Of a DNA stretch of 64,000 nucleotides, positions 1-10,386 are shown one piece after another. The notes under the pieces were generated by a model. That model had not been told where the DNA came from and ran no database searches. It saw nothing but the letters and a program-made list of their open reading frames with translations. Location: contig VMRT01000001.1 in the NCBI GenBank assembly GCA_007713455.1, positions 124,001 through 188,000 of the forward strand, in the 5' to 3' direction. The position numbers and the translations under genes were made by a program. The first letter of the stretch is position 1; the number at the start of each line of letters is the position of its first letter. This stretch comes from Pseudomonas sp. (GTDB lineage: Bacteria; Pseudomonadota; Gammaproteobacteria; Pseudomonadales; Pseudomonadaceae).

Positions 1-648
1 AACCAAAGTCGGAGCGATACTGTTAGCTATCTCACGCCAAGCGTCCGCACCCCGCCAACCTTCGGCCTGCATTAGGTCGTGGAGAAGTTCGCCTACGGTG
101 GGCGGGGCTACTAGGTTAGGTTGCGGCCAGGAAAACCCGTCTGCGTATTCTTTTTTAATGCCGACGAAAACAACACGGGGGCGGAGCTGAGTAACACCAT
201 AATCGGACGCGTTGAGTAACCGCCAGCTTGAGATATAGCCAAGCTTCTTAAGCTGTTGCTCTACCTTATTGCGGTAATCGTCGAAAACGGCATCCATTAA
301 CCCCCGCACATTTTCCAGCATCACCGCCTTTGGCCGACACTCATCGACTAGTCGGATCGCTTCGGGAAAGAGATCCCGTTCATCACTAGCCCCCAGCTGC
401 TTACCTGCTTTGGAGAAGGGGGGGCAGGGCACGCCACCAGCCACCAGATCAACGCCAAAATATGGAAGCCCGTTAAACTCGCGAAGGTCTTCCTGTTTGA
501 CGTTCCATTCTGGTCGATTCAATCGAAGGGTCGCACACGCTGGCGGCTCTATCTCAATAAGCACTTCGTGCCCAAAGCCTGCCATCTCAAGGCCAAGGGC
601 TTGCCCGCCCGCCCCGGCACACATTTCGACGGATGTAAAAAGGCTCAT
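1..648 (-). CDS. DNA (cytosine-5) methyltransferase, C-terminus cut by window edge
   Basis: The frame is open from an ATG at 648 to the window edge (216 codons, no stop), so the C-terminus is missing. The start is preceded by GAGGAAG. The protein has the ordered C5-methylase motifs: MCAGAGGQALGLE near residue 10 (motif I, SAM binding), PCPPFS near residue 70 (motif IV, catalytic Cys), ENVRG near residue 110 (motif VI), QLRPR near residue 155 (motif VIII) and ANSIAPTLV at the edge (motif X). Such enzymes methylate cytosine in a short recognition site, either as restriction partners or alone. GC is clearly lower than in neighbouring genes (87 of 180 bases at 121-300), and the gene lies beyond the 3' end of tRNA-Leu, so transfer on an island is likely. 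Its recognition site and any partner nuclease cannot be seen. Confidence 0.9.
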   Translation of the reverse strand, partial: MSLFTSVEMCAGAGGQALGLEMAGFGHEVLIEIEPPACATLRLNRPEWNVKQEDLREFNGLPYFGVDLVAGGVPCPPFSKAGKQLGASDERDLFPEAIRLVDECRPKAVMLENVRGLMDAVFDDYRNKVEQQLKKLGYISSWRLLNASDYGVTQLRPRVVFVGIKKEYADGFSWPQPNLVAPPTVGELLHDLMQAEGWRGADAWREIANSIAPTLV

Positions 649-833
649 TTCTTCCTCAAGGCCCCATATGGGACTAACTCAAAAACACGAAATTTTAGCA
701 CGGCTGTGCCAAACGGGCCGATTCGTTCAGCCCCTACACGCACGGATGCGGAGCCTCCGCACGTCTAGCGGCTCGGATCAAGCAAGCTGGGCGGAGGGGG
801 AAGCAACAACAACGTTTTGGTGCGGAAAATGGG

Positions 834-868
834 ATAGAAAAAAGGGTAGAAATTTCTTTCTACCCTTT
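834..868 (-). terminator. Rho-independent terminator of the tRNA-Leu transcript
   Basis: A perfect 12-bp stem (841-852 with 857-868, loop of 4) is followed on the minus strand by a run of T. It lies 30 bp past the 3' end of the minus-strand tRNA-Leu. Confidence 0.8.
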
Positions 869-898
869 CTCTAAGTCCTTGATTTACAAGGAAAATGA

Positions 899-985
899 TG
901 GTGCCCCGAGAGAGACTCGAACTCTCACGTTGTTACCAACGGCGGATTTTGAATCCGCTGCGTCTACCGATTCCGCCATCGAGGC
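899..985 (-). tRNA. tRNA-Leu (anticodon CAA)
   Basis: This is an 87-nt class II tRNA with a long variable arm. The acceptor stem pairs GCCTCGA with TCGGGGC, the anticodon loop is TTCAAAA (anticodon CAA, reads UUG), the T-arm has GTTCGAGTC, and CCA is encoded at 899-901. Its 3' end faces the low-GC methyltransferase region, which is the usual geometry of an integration site for an island. Confidence 0.97.
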
Positions 986-998
986 ACAGTGGGCGCGC

Positions 999-1027
999 AG
1001 TATAGGGATGCGCGACGGGGTGGTCAA
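999..1027 (-). promoter_or_regulatory. sigma-70 promoter of tRNA-Leu
   Basis: On the minus strand TTGACC (1022-1027) and TATACT (999-1004) are separated by exactly 17 bp. A GC-rich discriminator and the tRNA 5' end at 985 follow. Confidence 0.85.
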
Positions 1028-1098
1028 TCGCTTGGCGTGGTCAGGTCGACGTGTTTCGGATAAGATTTGCGCCCTTTCCGCGTCCCGACCTCCGATCC

Positions 1099-3278
<2,180 letters not shown>

Positions 3279-3320
3279 CGTGCCAGAACAAAACAATTCT
3301 TACTGCAACAGGAGTGCTAC

Positions 3321-3650
3321 ATGAGCTTTCTGATTCCCGCCGCCTATGCCCAGGAGGCTGCTGCTGGTCCTGCTGGTACTGGTTTCGAGTGGGTTTTTCT
3401 GGTCGGTTTTCTGGTCATCTTCTACCTGATGATCTGGCGCCCCCAGTCCAAGCGTGCCAAGGAACACAAGAACCTGATCGCCGGCCTGCAGAAGGGCGAC
3501 GAAGTGGTCACTTCCGGCGGCATCGCTGGCAAGGTCACCAAAGTCGCCGATGACTTCGTGGTGATCGAGGTGTCCGACAACGTTGAGCTGAAGTTCCAGA
3601 AAGTGGCGATCGCCGCAACGTTGCCCAAGGGCACACTGAAAGCCATCTGA
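3321..3650 (+). CDS. yajC: Preprotein translocase subunit YajC
   Basis: YajC is a small inner-membrane protein that associates with SecD and SecF at the Sec translocon. The 109-residue product has a short N-terminal periplasmic stretch, one hydrophobic segment at about residues 20-40 (FEWVFLVGFLVIFYLMIW) and the conserved cytoplasmic block beginning RPQSKRAKEHK, followed by GDEVVTSGGIAGKV. An AGGAG ribosome site lies 8 bases before the ATG. It stands between tgt and secD, the standard order in Pseudomonas and enterics. Confidence 0.96.
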   Translation: MSFLIPAAYAQEAAAGPAGTGFEWVFLVGFLVIFYLMIWRPQSKRAKEHKNLIAGLQKGDEVVTSGGIAGKVTKVADDFVVIEVSDNVELKFQKVAIAATLPKGTLKAI

Positions 3651-3671
3651 GCTGACTTCATTCAATATCGA

Positions 3672-3692
3672 CGGGGCGCGCAAGGCGCCCCG
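3672..3692 (+). other. GC-rich hairpin between yajC and secD
   Basis: An 8-bp perfect stem (3672-3679 with 3685-3692, loop 5) lies 22 bases before secD. No T-run follows, so it is not a classical terminator. It may slow transcription or protect an mRNA end. Confidence 0.5.
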
Positions 3693-3714
3693 CGTTCATT
3701 AAACGGGCTGCGTC

Positions 3715-5583
3715 ATGCTCAATAGATTCCCTCTCTGGAAATACCTGCTGATTCTGGCAGTGCTCGCGATCGCCTTTATTTACTCTGCGCCCAACCTCTA
3801 TCCGGATGACCCGGCGATTCAGGTTACCGGTGCCAGCACATCGCAGGAGATCGGCGAGGCAGACCTCGAGCGCATCAGCAAAGCACTCGTGGATGGCGGT
3901 ATCGCGGTCAAATCTGCGTCTCTGGACGAGCAGGGCCGAGGTGGCCTTGTGCGTCTCGAGCGTCAGGATGATCAGCTGCCGGCAAAAGATATCGTGCGCC
4001 GCGCGCTCGGCGACGCCTACGTAGTTGCGCTCAATCTGGCGCCTACGACTCCCGACTGGTTGCGCAATCTCGGCGCAAGCCCGATGAAGCTTGGTCTGGA
4101 TCTCTCCGGTGGTGTGCACTTCCTCCTGGAAGTGGATATGGACAAGGCGATTGAAACGCGCCTGAACGTCTCCGAGGGTGAGGTCAAGAGTCTGCTGCGC
4201 AAAGAGCGTGTGCGATACCGCAGTCTGCCGAATCTGAAGGATTCGGTGCAGTTGGGCTTTGCCGATGAGGCTACCTTGGATGCCGCCCAATCGCTCATCC
4301 GCAAGGAATTTACCGACTTCGAGCTGACGTCCGCAGAACGCAACGGCCAGTACGTGCTGCGTCTGACGCTGACCGAAGCCAAGCTGGCGGAAATTCGCGA
4401 GTACTCGATCAAGCAGAACCTGACCACGGTGCGTAATCGCGTCAACGAACTCGGCGTGGCTGAGCCGTTGGTTCAGCGTCAAGGTGCCAATCGGATCGTC
4501 GTCGAGCTGCCGGGGGTGCAGGATACGGCTGAGGCCAAACGTATCCTCGGCAAGACGGCGAACCTTGAGTTCCGCCTGGCTGCCGATTCAGATGCATCGC
4601 GTGCTTCCACCGAAACCTTCGAGTTCCGCGAAGAGGGCCGCCCGCCGGTTCAGCTTGAACGCACACTGATCATTACAGGTGATCAGGTGACCGACGCCCA
4701 GGCCAGCTACGACGAGAATGGCCGTCCGCAGGTGAATATCCGGCTCGATGGCCACGGCGGCGATCTGATGAATCGCGCCACGCGCAACAATGTAGGGCGC
4801 AGCATGGCCGTGATCTTCATTGAGCAGCGGCCGATGACTCGCTATGTGCGGCAGACGGTTGATGGTGTTGAGCAGGAAGTGCGCGTCGAGACCTTCCAGG
4901 AAGAAAAGAAGATCATCAGCCTTGCAACTATCCAGTCGCCACTCGGCAGCCAGTTCCGCATCACCGGCCTCGATGGCCAGGGCGAGTCTTCAGAGCTGGC
5001 GTTGCTGCTGCGCGCCGGTGGTCTGGCGGCGCCGATGTACTTCGCAGAAGAGCGCACCATCGGCCCGAGCCTGGGCGCTGAAAACATCAAGCTGGGCGTC
5101 CAGGCAGCCATGTGGGGCTTCCTCTTCGTCGCCATCTTCATGGTGCTGATCTACAAGTTCTTCGGTGTGTTGGCGACCATTGCACTGCTGTTCAATATGG
5201 TCGTGCTGACAGCCCTGATGTCGATGCTCAATGCCACGCTGACCCTTCCGGGTATTGCCGGTATCGTGTTGACCATGGGTATGGCGGTGGACGCCAACGT
5301 GCTGATCTTCTCGCGAATCCGCGAGGAGATCGCCAATGGCATGTCGATCCAGCGCGCCATCCATGAAGGCTTCGATCGGGCCTTCTCGGCGATCGTCGAC
5401 GGCAACCTGACCACTCTGCTGGTCGGCGGCATCCTGTTCGCCATGGGGACCGGCCCGATCAAGGGCTTCGCGGTCACCCTTTCGATCGGCATCCTGACGT
5501 CGATGTTTACCGCAATCATCGTGACGCGCGCCATGGTCAACCTGATCTACGGTGGCCGCGATCTCAAGAAGCTGTGGATTTAA
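3715..5583 (+). CDS. secD: Protein translocase subunit SecD
   Basis: SecD works with SecF to drive the late steps of protein export using the proton gradient, and acts on the periplasmic side. The 622-residue product has an N-terminal membrane segment (about residues 8-24), the SecD signature LGLDLSGGVHFLLEVD near residue 125, a long periplasmic P1 region, and five C-terminal membrane segments from about residue 460. The last part carries GMAVDANVLIFSRIREE, the conserved transmembrane motif. Length is normal for the family. The stop is 12 bases from the secF start. Confidence 0.97.
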   Translation: MLNRFPLWKYLLILAVLAIAFIYSAPNLYPDDPAIQVTGASTSQEIGEADLERISKALVDGGIAVKSASLDEQGRGGLVRLERQDDQLPAKDIVRRALGDAYVVALNLAPTTPDWLRNLGASPMKLGLDLSGGVHFLLEVDMDKAIETRLNVSEGEVKSLLRKERVRYRSLPNLKDSVQLGFADEATLDAAQSLIRKEFTDFELTSAERNGQYVLRLTLTEAKLAEIREYSIKQNLTTVRNRVNELGVAEPLVQRQGANRIVVELPGVQDTAEAKRILGKTANLEFRLAADSDASRASTETFEFREEGRPPVQLERTLIITGDQVTDAQASYDENGRPQVNIRLDGHGGDLMNRATRNNVGRSMAVIFIEQRPMTRYVRQTVDGVEQEVRVETFQEEKKIISLATIQSPLGSQFRITGLDGQGESSELALLLRAGGLAAPMYFAEERTIGPSLGAENIKLGVQAAMWGFLFVAIFMVLIYKFFGVLATIALLFNMVVLTALMSMLNATLTLPGIAGIVLTMGMAVDANVLIFSRIREEIANGMSIQRAIHEGFDRAFSAIVDGNLTTLLVGGILFAMGTGPIKGFAVTLSIGILTSMFTAIIVTRAMVNLIYGGRDLKKLWI

Positions 5584-5595
5584 GGGGCTAGCACG

Positions 5596-6507
5596 ATGAA
5601 ACGCGTAATCAATTTCATGGGTGTCCGCCATGTGGCCTTCGCCCTGACCGTGGTGCTGACCGTTGCGTCACTGGCGAGCCTGGTGGTCAAGGGACTCAAC
5701 TTCGGGTTGGACTTTACTGGCGGTACATTGATCGAGCTCGGCTATGAGCGCCCGGTTGAACTCGAGCAGGTGCGTGGGCAGCTGGTGCAATCCGGTTTTG
5801 GCGACGCTGTAGTGCAGAGCTTTGGTGCGACTACTGACGTGCTGGTGCGCATGCCGGGCGACGATCCTCAGCTGGGAGAGCGCATCGCTGATGCGTTACG
5901 CGGCGCTGACAGTGCCAACTCGGTGAGCGTCAAGCGAGTCGAGTTCGTCGGGCCTGCGGTGGGTGAGGAGCTGCGCGACCAGGGTGGCCTGGGCATGCTG
6001 CTCGCGCTGGGTGGTATTCTGGTCTACGTGGCCTTTCGCTTTCAGTGGAAGTTCGGTCTCGGTGCCGTGCTGTCGCTGTTCCACGATGTGATCGTCGTTC
6101 TCGGGGTATTCTCCTTTTTCCAGATATCGTTCGATCTCACCGTGCTGGCCGCTGTGCTGGCGGTTATCGGCTATTCGCTGAACGACACAATCGTCATCTT
6201 TGACCGGATCCGCGAGAACTTCCGCATGCTGCGCAAGGCGGAGCTGCTGGAAAACATCAATATTTCCACGACGCAAACCTTGCTGCGCACCATGGCAACT
6301 TCGGTATCCACGTTGCTGGCTGTCGGTGCGCTCATGGTCTTTGGTGGCGAGAATCTGTGGGGCTTCTCGTTGGCGCTGTTGATCGGCGTTGGGGCAGGCA
6401 CGTACTCGTCGGTCTATGTCGCTGGCATGCTGCTCGTCTGGCTGAAGCTCACCCGTGACGACCTGATTCCACCAGTGGTGGAAGAGGAAGCGGACGAGCG
6501 CCCCTGA
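5596..6507 (+). CDS. secF: Protein translocase subunit SecF
   Basis: SecF is the partner of SecD in the inner membrane. The 303-residue product has a first membrane segment near residues 10-30, then GLDFTGGTLIELGYE (the SecF form of the D-x-x-G-G motif), a periplasmic domain, and five membrane helices with GYSLNDTIVIFDRIREN near residue 195. An AAGGGG ribosome site overlaps the end of secD, showing tight coupling. The C-terminus ends in an acidic tail (EEEADERP). Confidence 0.97.
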   Translation: MKRVINFMGVRHVAFALTVVLTVASLASLVVKGLNFGLDFTGGTLIELGYERPVELEQVRGQLVQSGFGDAVVQSFGATTDVLVRMPGDDPQLGERIADALRGADSANSVSVKRVEFVGPAVGEELRDQGGLGMLLALGGILVYVAFRFQWKFGLGAVLSLFHDVIVVLGVFSFFQISFDLTVLAAVLAVIGYSLNDTIVIFDRIRENFRMLRKAELLENINISTTQTLLRTMATSVSTLLAVGALMVFGGENLWGFSLALLIGVGAGTYSSVYVAGMLLVWLKLTRDDLIPPVVEEEADERP

Positions 6508-6519
6508 TCTTCTTCGAAC

Positions 6520-6552
6520 TTCCGCAGCGTAAAGGAGTCCAAGGCTGCGGAA
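6520..6552. repeat. 9-bp inverted repeat after secF
   Basis: TTCCGCAGC (6520-6528) and GCTGCGGAA (6544-6552) form a hairpin with a 15-nt loop in the short gap after secF. There is no T-run, so transcription may continue into the next gene. Confidence 0.45.
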
Positions 6553-6583
6553 CGGGCGCAGCCCGAAGGAAGAGGAAGTCACA

Positions 6584-7117
6584 GTGAACAAGTCCATGTT
6601 GGTCGGCACGGCGCTCGGAGTGGTGGTCGCCACGGCTGGCGGCGCTTTCGCTACTTATAGTCTGGTTGATCGCGGGCCGAAATTCGCCGATGTGCTGGCG
6701 GTGGAGCCGATCAAGGAAACCATTCGGACTCCGCGAGAGGTTTGCAAGGATGTCGCGGTGACTCGGCAGAAACCAGTGCAGGATCAGCATCGCATCGCAG
6801 GTACAGCAGTGGGTGCGGTGGTTGGTGGCTTGCTCGGCAATCAGGTTGGTGGCGGTACCGGCAAGAAAATTGCGACGGTCGCCGGTGCGGTCGGTGGCGG
6901 TTATGCAGGCAATCAGGTGCAGGGCCGCATGCAGGCCAGCAGCACCTATACCACTACCGAAACACGTTGCAGCACGGTAACCGATTCGCACGACAAGATC
7001 GTCGGCTACGACGTGAAGTACGACCTCGCCGGCAAGGTGGGTCGCGTACGCATGGATCGCGATCCGGGTAGCCAGATCCCGGTGCAGGATGGACAGTTGT
7101 CGCTATCGCAGCAGTGA
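6584..7117 (+). CDS. Glycine-zipper 2TM domain envelope protein
   Basis: The 177-residue protein starts at GTG with AGAGGAAG upstream. It has an N-terminal hydrophobic segment (residues 5-27, probably a signal or anchor) and then GTAVGAVVGGLLGNQVGGGTGKK followed by a second GxxxG-rich stretch (GAVGGGYAGNQVQG) at about residues 72-110. This is the glycine-zipper 2TM pattern of envelope proteins such as the SlyB/Rick17kDa group. Two cysteines (in REVCKDV and ETRCST) could form a disulfide. In P. aeruginosa a similar gene also follows secF, from memory. The precise function is unknown. Confidence 0.75.
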   Translation: MNKSMLVGTALGVVVATAGGAFATYSLVDRGPKFADVLAVEPIKETIRTPREVCKDVAVTRQKPVQDQHRIAGTAVGAVVGGLLGNQVGGGTGKKIATVAGAVGGGYAGNQVQGRMQASSTYTTTETRCSTVTDSHDKIVGYDVKYDLAGKVGRVRMDRDPGSQIPVQDGQLSLSQQ

Positions 7118-7140
7118 GTTGAGCGATTGTGCAGCAACAA

Positions 7141-7167
7141 AAAAACGCCCCGTTGGGGCGTTTTTTT
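7141..7167. terminator. Bidirectional Rho-independent terminator
   Basis: An A-run, the stem ACGCCCC/GGGGCGT with a 3-nt loop, and a T-run lie between two convergent genes. The structure serves the plus-strand gene and suhB. Confidence 0.9.
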
Positions 7168-7182
7168 ATGCCGCTATCGTTC

Positions 7183-7998
7183 TCAGCGCTTGAGAGAAGG
7201 TGTCAGGTGCGGCTGGATGGTGGTCAGTACCGCCTTGAAGCATTTGGTGTTGCCGGCAACGATCTGACCCTTCTCAAGGAAGTCATGGCCGCCGCTGAAA
7301 TCGCTCACCAAGCCGCCGGCTTCCTGGATCAGCAGTGCGCCTGCCGCCATGTCCCATTCGGAAAGGCCAAACTCCCAGAACGCATCAAAGCGGCCTGCAG
7401 CGACATAAGCCAGGTCGAGGCTTGCGGCGCCGGCACGACGTAGGCCGGAGGTCTGGCCGACCAGGCTGCGGAACATCTTCAAGTAGCTGTCCAGGTTGTC
7501 CATCTGGCCATCCTTGAACGGAAAGCCGGTGCCGAGCAGTGCGCCGTCCAGGCTCTTGCGTGCGCTAACGCGTAGGCGGCGGCCGTTCAGGGCGGCGCCA
7601 CGGCCGCGGCTGGCGGTGAATTCTTCCTGGCGTACCGGGTCCAGCACGACCGCGTGTTCCAGGCGCCCGCGGTACTTGCAGGCGATGCTGACGGCGTAGT
7701 GAGGAATGCCGCGGACAAAATTGGTGGTTCCATCCAGCGGGTCGATGATCCACAGGTAATCGGCGCCGTCCCCGCTGCCTTCGAGCAGTCCGCCTTCCTC
7801 GCCCAGGATGCCGTGATTCGGGTAGGCCTTGCGCAGCGCATTGACGATGCTCTGCTCTGCGGCCTTGTCGATTTCGGTGACGTAGTCCTTCGCTTCTTTC
7901 TCGTTGACCGAGATTGCATCCAGGCGATCGGTGGAACGGACAATCAGTTCGCCGGCGCTGCGGGCGGCGCGCAGCGCGATATTCAGCATGGGCTGCAT
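7183..7998 (-). CDS. suhB: Inositol-1-monophosphatase family protein SuhB
   Basis: SuhB hydrolyses inositol monophosphates with Mg2+. In enterics it also joins ribosomal-RNA antitermination complexes, and in P. aeruginosa it affects virulence gene expression. The 271-residue protein has the metal-site motifs of the family: GEEGG near residue 68, WIIDPLDGTTNFVRGIPHYAVS near residues 83-105, and EWDMAAGALLIQEAGG near residue 215. It starts MQPMLNIALRAARSAGELI, as in E. coli SuhB. It is transcribed alone and divergently from trmJ. Confidence 0.95.
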   Translation of the reverse strand: MQPMLNIALRAARSAGELIVRSTDRLDAISVNEKEAKDYVTEIDKAAEQSIVNALRKAYPNHGILGEEGGLLEGSGDGADYLWIIDPLDGTTNFVRGIPHYAVSIACKYRGRLEHAVVLDPVRQEEFTASRGRGAALNGRRLRVSARKSLDGALLGTGFPFKDGQMDNLDSYLKMFRSLVGQTSGLRRAGAASLDLAYVAAGRFDAFWEFGLSEWDMAAGALLIQEAGGLVSDFSGGHDFLEKGQIVAGNTKCFKAVLTTIQPHLTPSLKR

Positions 7999-8152
7999 GG
8001 ATCAATTACCTGGTCGTTAAAGAAAGCGCGAAATTCTATCAGGAAAGCGCCGGCGCATGTAGCGTCACGGTGGTGGTTGCAGGGGGCGGCAGATGGCGGA
8101 TCGGGAGCCGCTTCCTGTAAGCTTTCTGCTCGCTTTCAAGCAGAGAATTATT

Positions 8153-8929
8153 GTGTCGCTGCAGAACATTCGTGTCGTGCTGGTCAATACCAGTCATGCC
8201 GGCAACATCGGTGGTGCGGCTCGCGCCATGAAGAACATGGGGCTTTCGCGCCTGGTATTGGTCGACCCCGAGGATTTCCCGAGTCCCAACGCTGTGGCCA
8301 GGGCGTCCGGTGCAACCGACATTCTCGATAGTGCACGGGTCGTTGCAACTCTGGAAGAGGCGCTGGCTGGTTGCAGTCTGGTGCTCGGAACCAGCGCTCG
8401 TGATCGGCGCATTCCCTGGCCGTTGCTCGATCCTCGGGAGTGCGCGTCGGTTTCCGTGGAGCAGTCTGCCGGGGGCGGCGAAGTCGCATTGGTGTTCGGT
8501 CGCGAGTACGCGGGGCTGACCAATGAGGAGTTGCAGCGCTGCCAGTACCACGTCCATATCCCGTCTGATCCACAGTTCAGTTCATTGAATCTCGCTGCGG
8601 CTGTGCAGGTGCTTACCTACGAGGTGCGCATGGCCTGGTTGGCTGCCGAGGGGCGGCCAACCAAGGTCGAAAAACTGGAAACCACGGCGATGCTGGATGC
8701 CCAGCCCGTGACTGTCGACGAGCTGGAGAATTACTTCGGTCATCTTGAGCGGACTCTGGTGGATATCGGCTTTCTCGATCCGACCAAGCCCAGGCATCTG
8801 ATGCCCCGATTGCGTCGGCTCTATGGGCGCAGCGGTATCAGCAAGCTGGAAATGAATATCCTGCGCGGTATTCTCACCGAGACACAAAAGGCTGCCCGCG
8901 GCGAGCCTCACAAGCGGAGAAGTGATTGA
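8153..8929 (+). CDS. trmJ: tRNA (cytidine/uridine-2'-O-)-methyltransferase TrmJ
   Basis: TrmJ is a SPOUT methyltransferase that 2'-O-methylates position 32 of tRNAs. The GTG start at 8153 gives 258 residues and the family N-terminus [24 protein letters not shown]. The frame extends further to 8093 but that part is unlike the family. Knot motifs include [23 protein letters not shown] and [16 protein letters not shown]. The C-terminal third holds the dimerising extension ending in [13 protein letters not shown]. The stop overlaps the cysE start by one base (TGATG). Confidence 0.92.
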   Translation: MSLQNIRVVLVNTSHAGNIGGAARAMKNMGLSRLVLVDPEDFPSPNAVARASGATDILDSARVVATLEEALAGCSLVLGTSARDRRIPWPLLDPRECASVSVEQSAGGGEVALVFGREYAGLTNEELQRCQYHVHIPSDPQFSSLNLAAAVQVLTYEVRMAWLAAEGRPTKVEKLETTAMLDAQPVTVDELENYFGHLERTLVDIGFLDPTKPRHLMPRLRRLYGRSGISKLEMNILRGILTETQKAARGEPHKRRSD

Positions 8930-9705
8930 TGTTCGAACGCATGCGCGAAGACATTCAAAGCGTTTTCCATCGCGATCCGGCGGCACGCAATGCGTTCGAA
9001 GTTCTGACCTGTTATCCGGGGCTGCACGCCATCTGGATTCATCGCCTGTCCCATTGGCTGTGGGTGCATGAATTCAAGTGGCTTGCGCGGATGTCCTCGA
9101 ATCTGGGGCGCTGGCTGACCGGGGTCGAGATCCATCCGGGCGCCAGGATTGGCCGGCGATTCTTCATTGATCACGGGATGGGCATCGTCATTGGCGAGAC
9201 CGCGGAAATTGGCGATGACGTGACGCTCTATCACGGCGTGACACTCGGTGGCACCAGCTGGAATAAGGGCAAGCGCCATCCGACGCTTGAAGACGGTGTA
9301 ATCGTGGGGGCGGGCGCGAAGATCCTCGGGCCGTTCACCGTCGGCGCGGGCGCGAAGATCGGCTCCAATGCGGTGGTTACCCGTGAAGTGCCGCCAGGAG
9401 CGACGGCGGTTGGGATTCCGGGGCGGGTGATCGTCAAATCCAGCGATGAGCAGGAAGCCAAGCGCAAGGCCATTGCCGAGAAGATCGGATTCGACGCCTA
9501 TGGCGTCAGCGAGGATATGCCCGATCCCGTCGCGCGAGCCATTGGGCAGTTGCTGGATCATGTTCAGGCCGTAGAGGAGCGCTTGGAGGGCATGTGTGGC
9601 GCGCTCAAGGCGCTGGGCAGCGATTATTGCGCCAAGGACCTTCCGGAGCTGCGAGAAGAAGACTTCGTTGAAGTGAAGTCCGACGCTGGCGATGCCCGCA
9701 CCTGA
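8929..9705 (+). CDS. cysE: Serine O-acetyltransferase (first copy)
   Basis: CysE acetylates L-serine with acetyl-CoA, the first step of cysteine synthesis, and thus supplies sulfur for the isc operon that follows. The 258-residue protein has an alpha-helical N-terminal part and left-handed beta-helix hexapeptide repeats from about residue 65, with [20 protein letters not shown] and [15 protein letters not shown] long C-terminal tail of about 80 residues after the hexapeptide domain is typical of this short-N-terminus class. It starts at an ATG overlapping the trmJ stop, with GCGGAGAAG upstream. A second serine acetyltransferase lies at 24733-25527. Confidence 0.93.
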   Translation: MFERMREDIQSVFHRDPAARNAFEVLTCYPGLHAIWIHRLSHWLWVHEFKWLARMSSNLGRWLTGVEIHPGARIGRRFFIDHGMGIVIGETAEIGDDVTLYHGVTLGGTSWNKGKRHPTLEDGVIVGAGAKILGPFTVGAGAKIGSNAVVTREVPPGATAVGIPGRVIVKSSDEQEAKRKAIAEKIGFDAYGVSEDMPDPVARAIGQLLDHVQAVEERLEGMCGALKALGSDYCAKDLPELREEDFVEVKSDAGDART

Positions 9706-9774
9706 AGTGCGCGGGCTAGCAGCAGCTGGTATCATGCCGGCCCGCTGCCACCGGCCGGGCGTGGTTCCAGACTA

Positions 9775-9799
9775 AAGACCTACTGAATTAATAGGTCTT
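9775..9799. promoter_or_regulatory. 25-bp dyad, probable second IscR-type operator
   Basis: AAGACCTA (9775-9782) and TAGGTCTT (9792-9799) are perfect 8-bp arms around a 9-bp AT-rich centre. The total of 25 bp equals a type 1 IscR site, and the element directly abuts the clearer site at 9800-9824. Its arms differ from the consensus, so another regulator is possible. Confidence 0.5.
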
Positions 9800-9824
9800 A
9801 TAGTTGACTCAAATACTCGGGAAT
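9800..9824 (+). promoter_or_regulatory. Type 1 IscR binding site
   Basis: ATAGTTGACT-CAAAT-ACTCGGGAAT fits the known type 1 IscR consensus (ATASYYGACT-5-YAGTCRRSTAT with small deviations). It covers the -35 box and spacer of the iscR promoter, which is how [2Fe-2S]-IscR represses its own operon in E. coli. Confidence 0.85.
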
Positions 9825-9832
9825 TGCATAAT
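9804..9832 (+). promoter_or_regulatory. isc operon promoter
   Basis: TTGACT (9804-9809), a 17-bp spacer and CATAAT (9827-9832) form a good sigma-70 promoter 32 bp before iscR. The -35 box lies inside the IscR site. Confidence 0.8.
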
Positions 9833-9863
9833 TGCGCCAAACCGTAATGCTTGGTGCAGACCG

Positions 9864-10355
9864 ATGCGATTAACCACCAAAGGCCGTTATGCCGTGACCG
9901 CCATGCTCGATCTGGCGCTGCATGCGCAGCATGGGCCGGTCTCCCTGGCCGATATTTCCGAGCGGCAGGGTATTTCCCTTTCCTATCTCGAGCAGCTCTT
10001 CGCGAAGCTGCGCCGCGGCAGCCTGGTGACCAGTGTGCGAGGGCCCGGCGGCGGCTATCAGCTTTCTCGCGACATGGCCGGCATTCAGGTCGCCCAGGTC
10101 ATCGACGCTGTGAACGAGTCGGTCGATGCCACGCGTTGCCAAGGTCTGGGCGGCTGTCACTCTGGCGATACCTGCCTGACTCACCATCTGTGGTGTGACC
10201 TCAGCCAACAGATTCATGAATTCCTCAGCGGCATCAGCCTGGCCGACCTGGTCAAGCGCCAGGACGTGCAGCAGGTCGCCCTGCGCCAAGACATGCGCAA
10301 GGCTGGCGGCACTTCGCCGCATATGGACAAGATAGAAACGTCCGCCATCGATTGA
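9864..10355 (+). CDS. iscR: Fe-S cluster assembly transcriptional regulator IscR
   Basis: IscR is an Rrf2-family winged-helix regulator that senses Fe-S status and represses the isc operon when loaded with a [2Fe-2S] cluster. The 163-residue protein begins [20 protein letters not shown], the family start; the frame is open upstream to 9804 but that includes the promoter. The cluster ligands are Cys92, Cys98 and Cys104 in [13 protein letters not shown]. The helix-turn-helix includes [15 protein letters not shown]. It heads the isc operon and its promoter carries IscR-type sites. Confidence 0.96.
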   Translation: MRLTTKGRYAVTAMLDLALHAQHGPVSLADISERQGISLSYLEQLFAKLRRGSLVTSVRGPGGGYQLSRDMAGIQVAQVIDAVNESVDATRCQGLGGCHSGDTCLTHHLWCDLSQQIHEFLSGISLADLVKRQDVQQVALRQDMRKAGGTSPHMDKIETSAID

Positions 10356-10386
10356 GCAGGGCGACTGCCTGATAGGAGATATCTGA

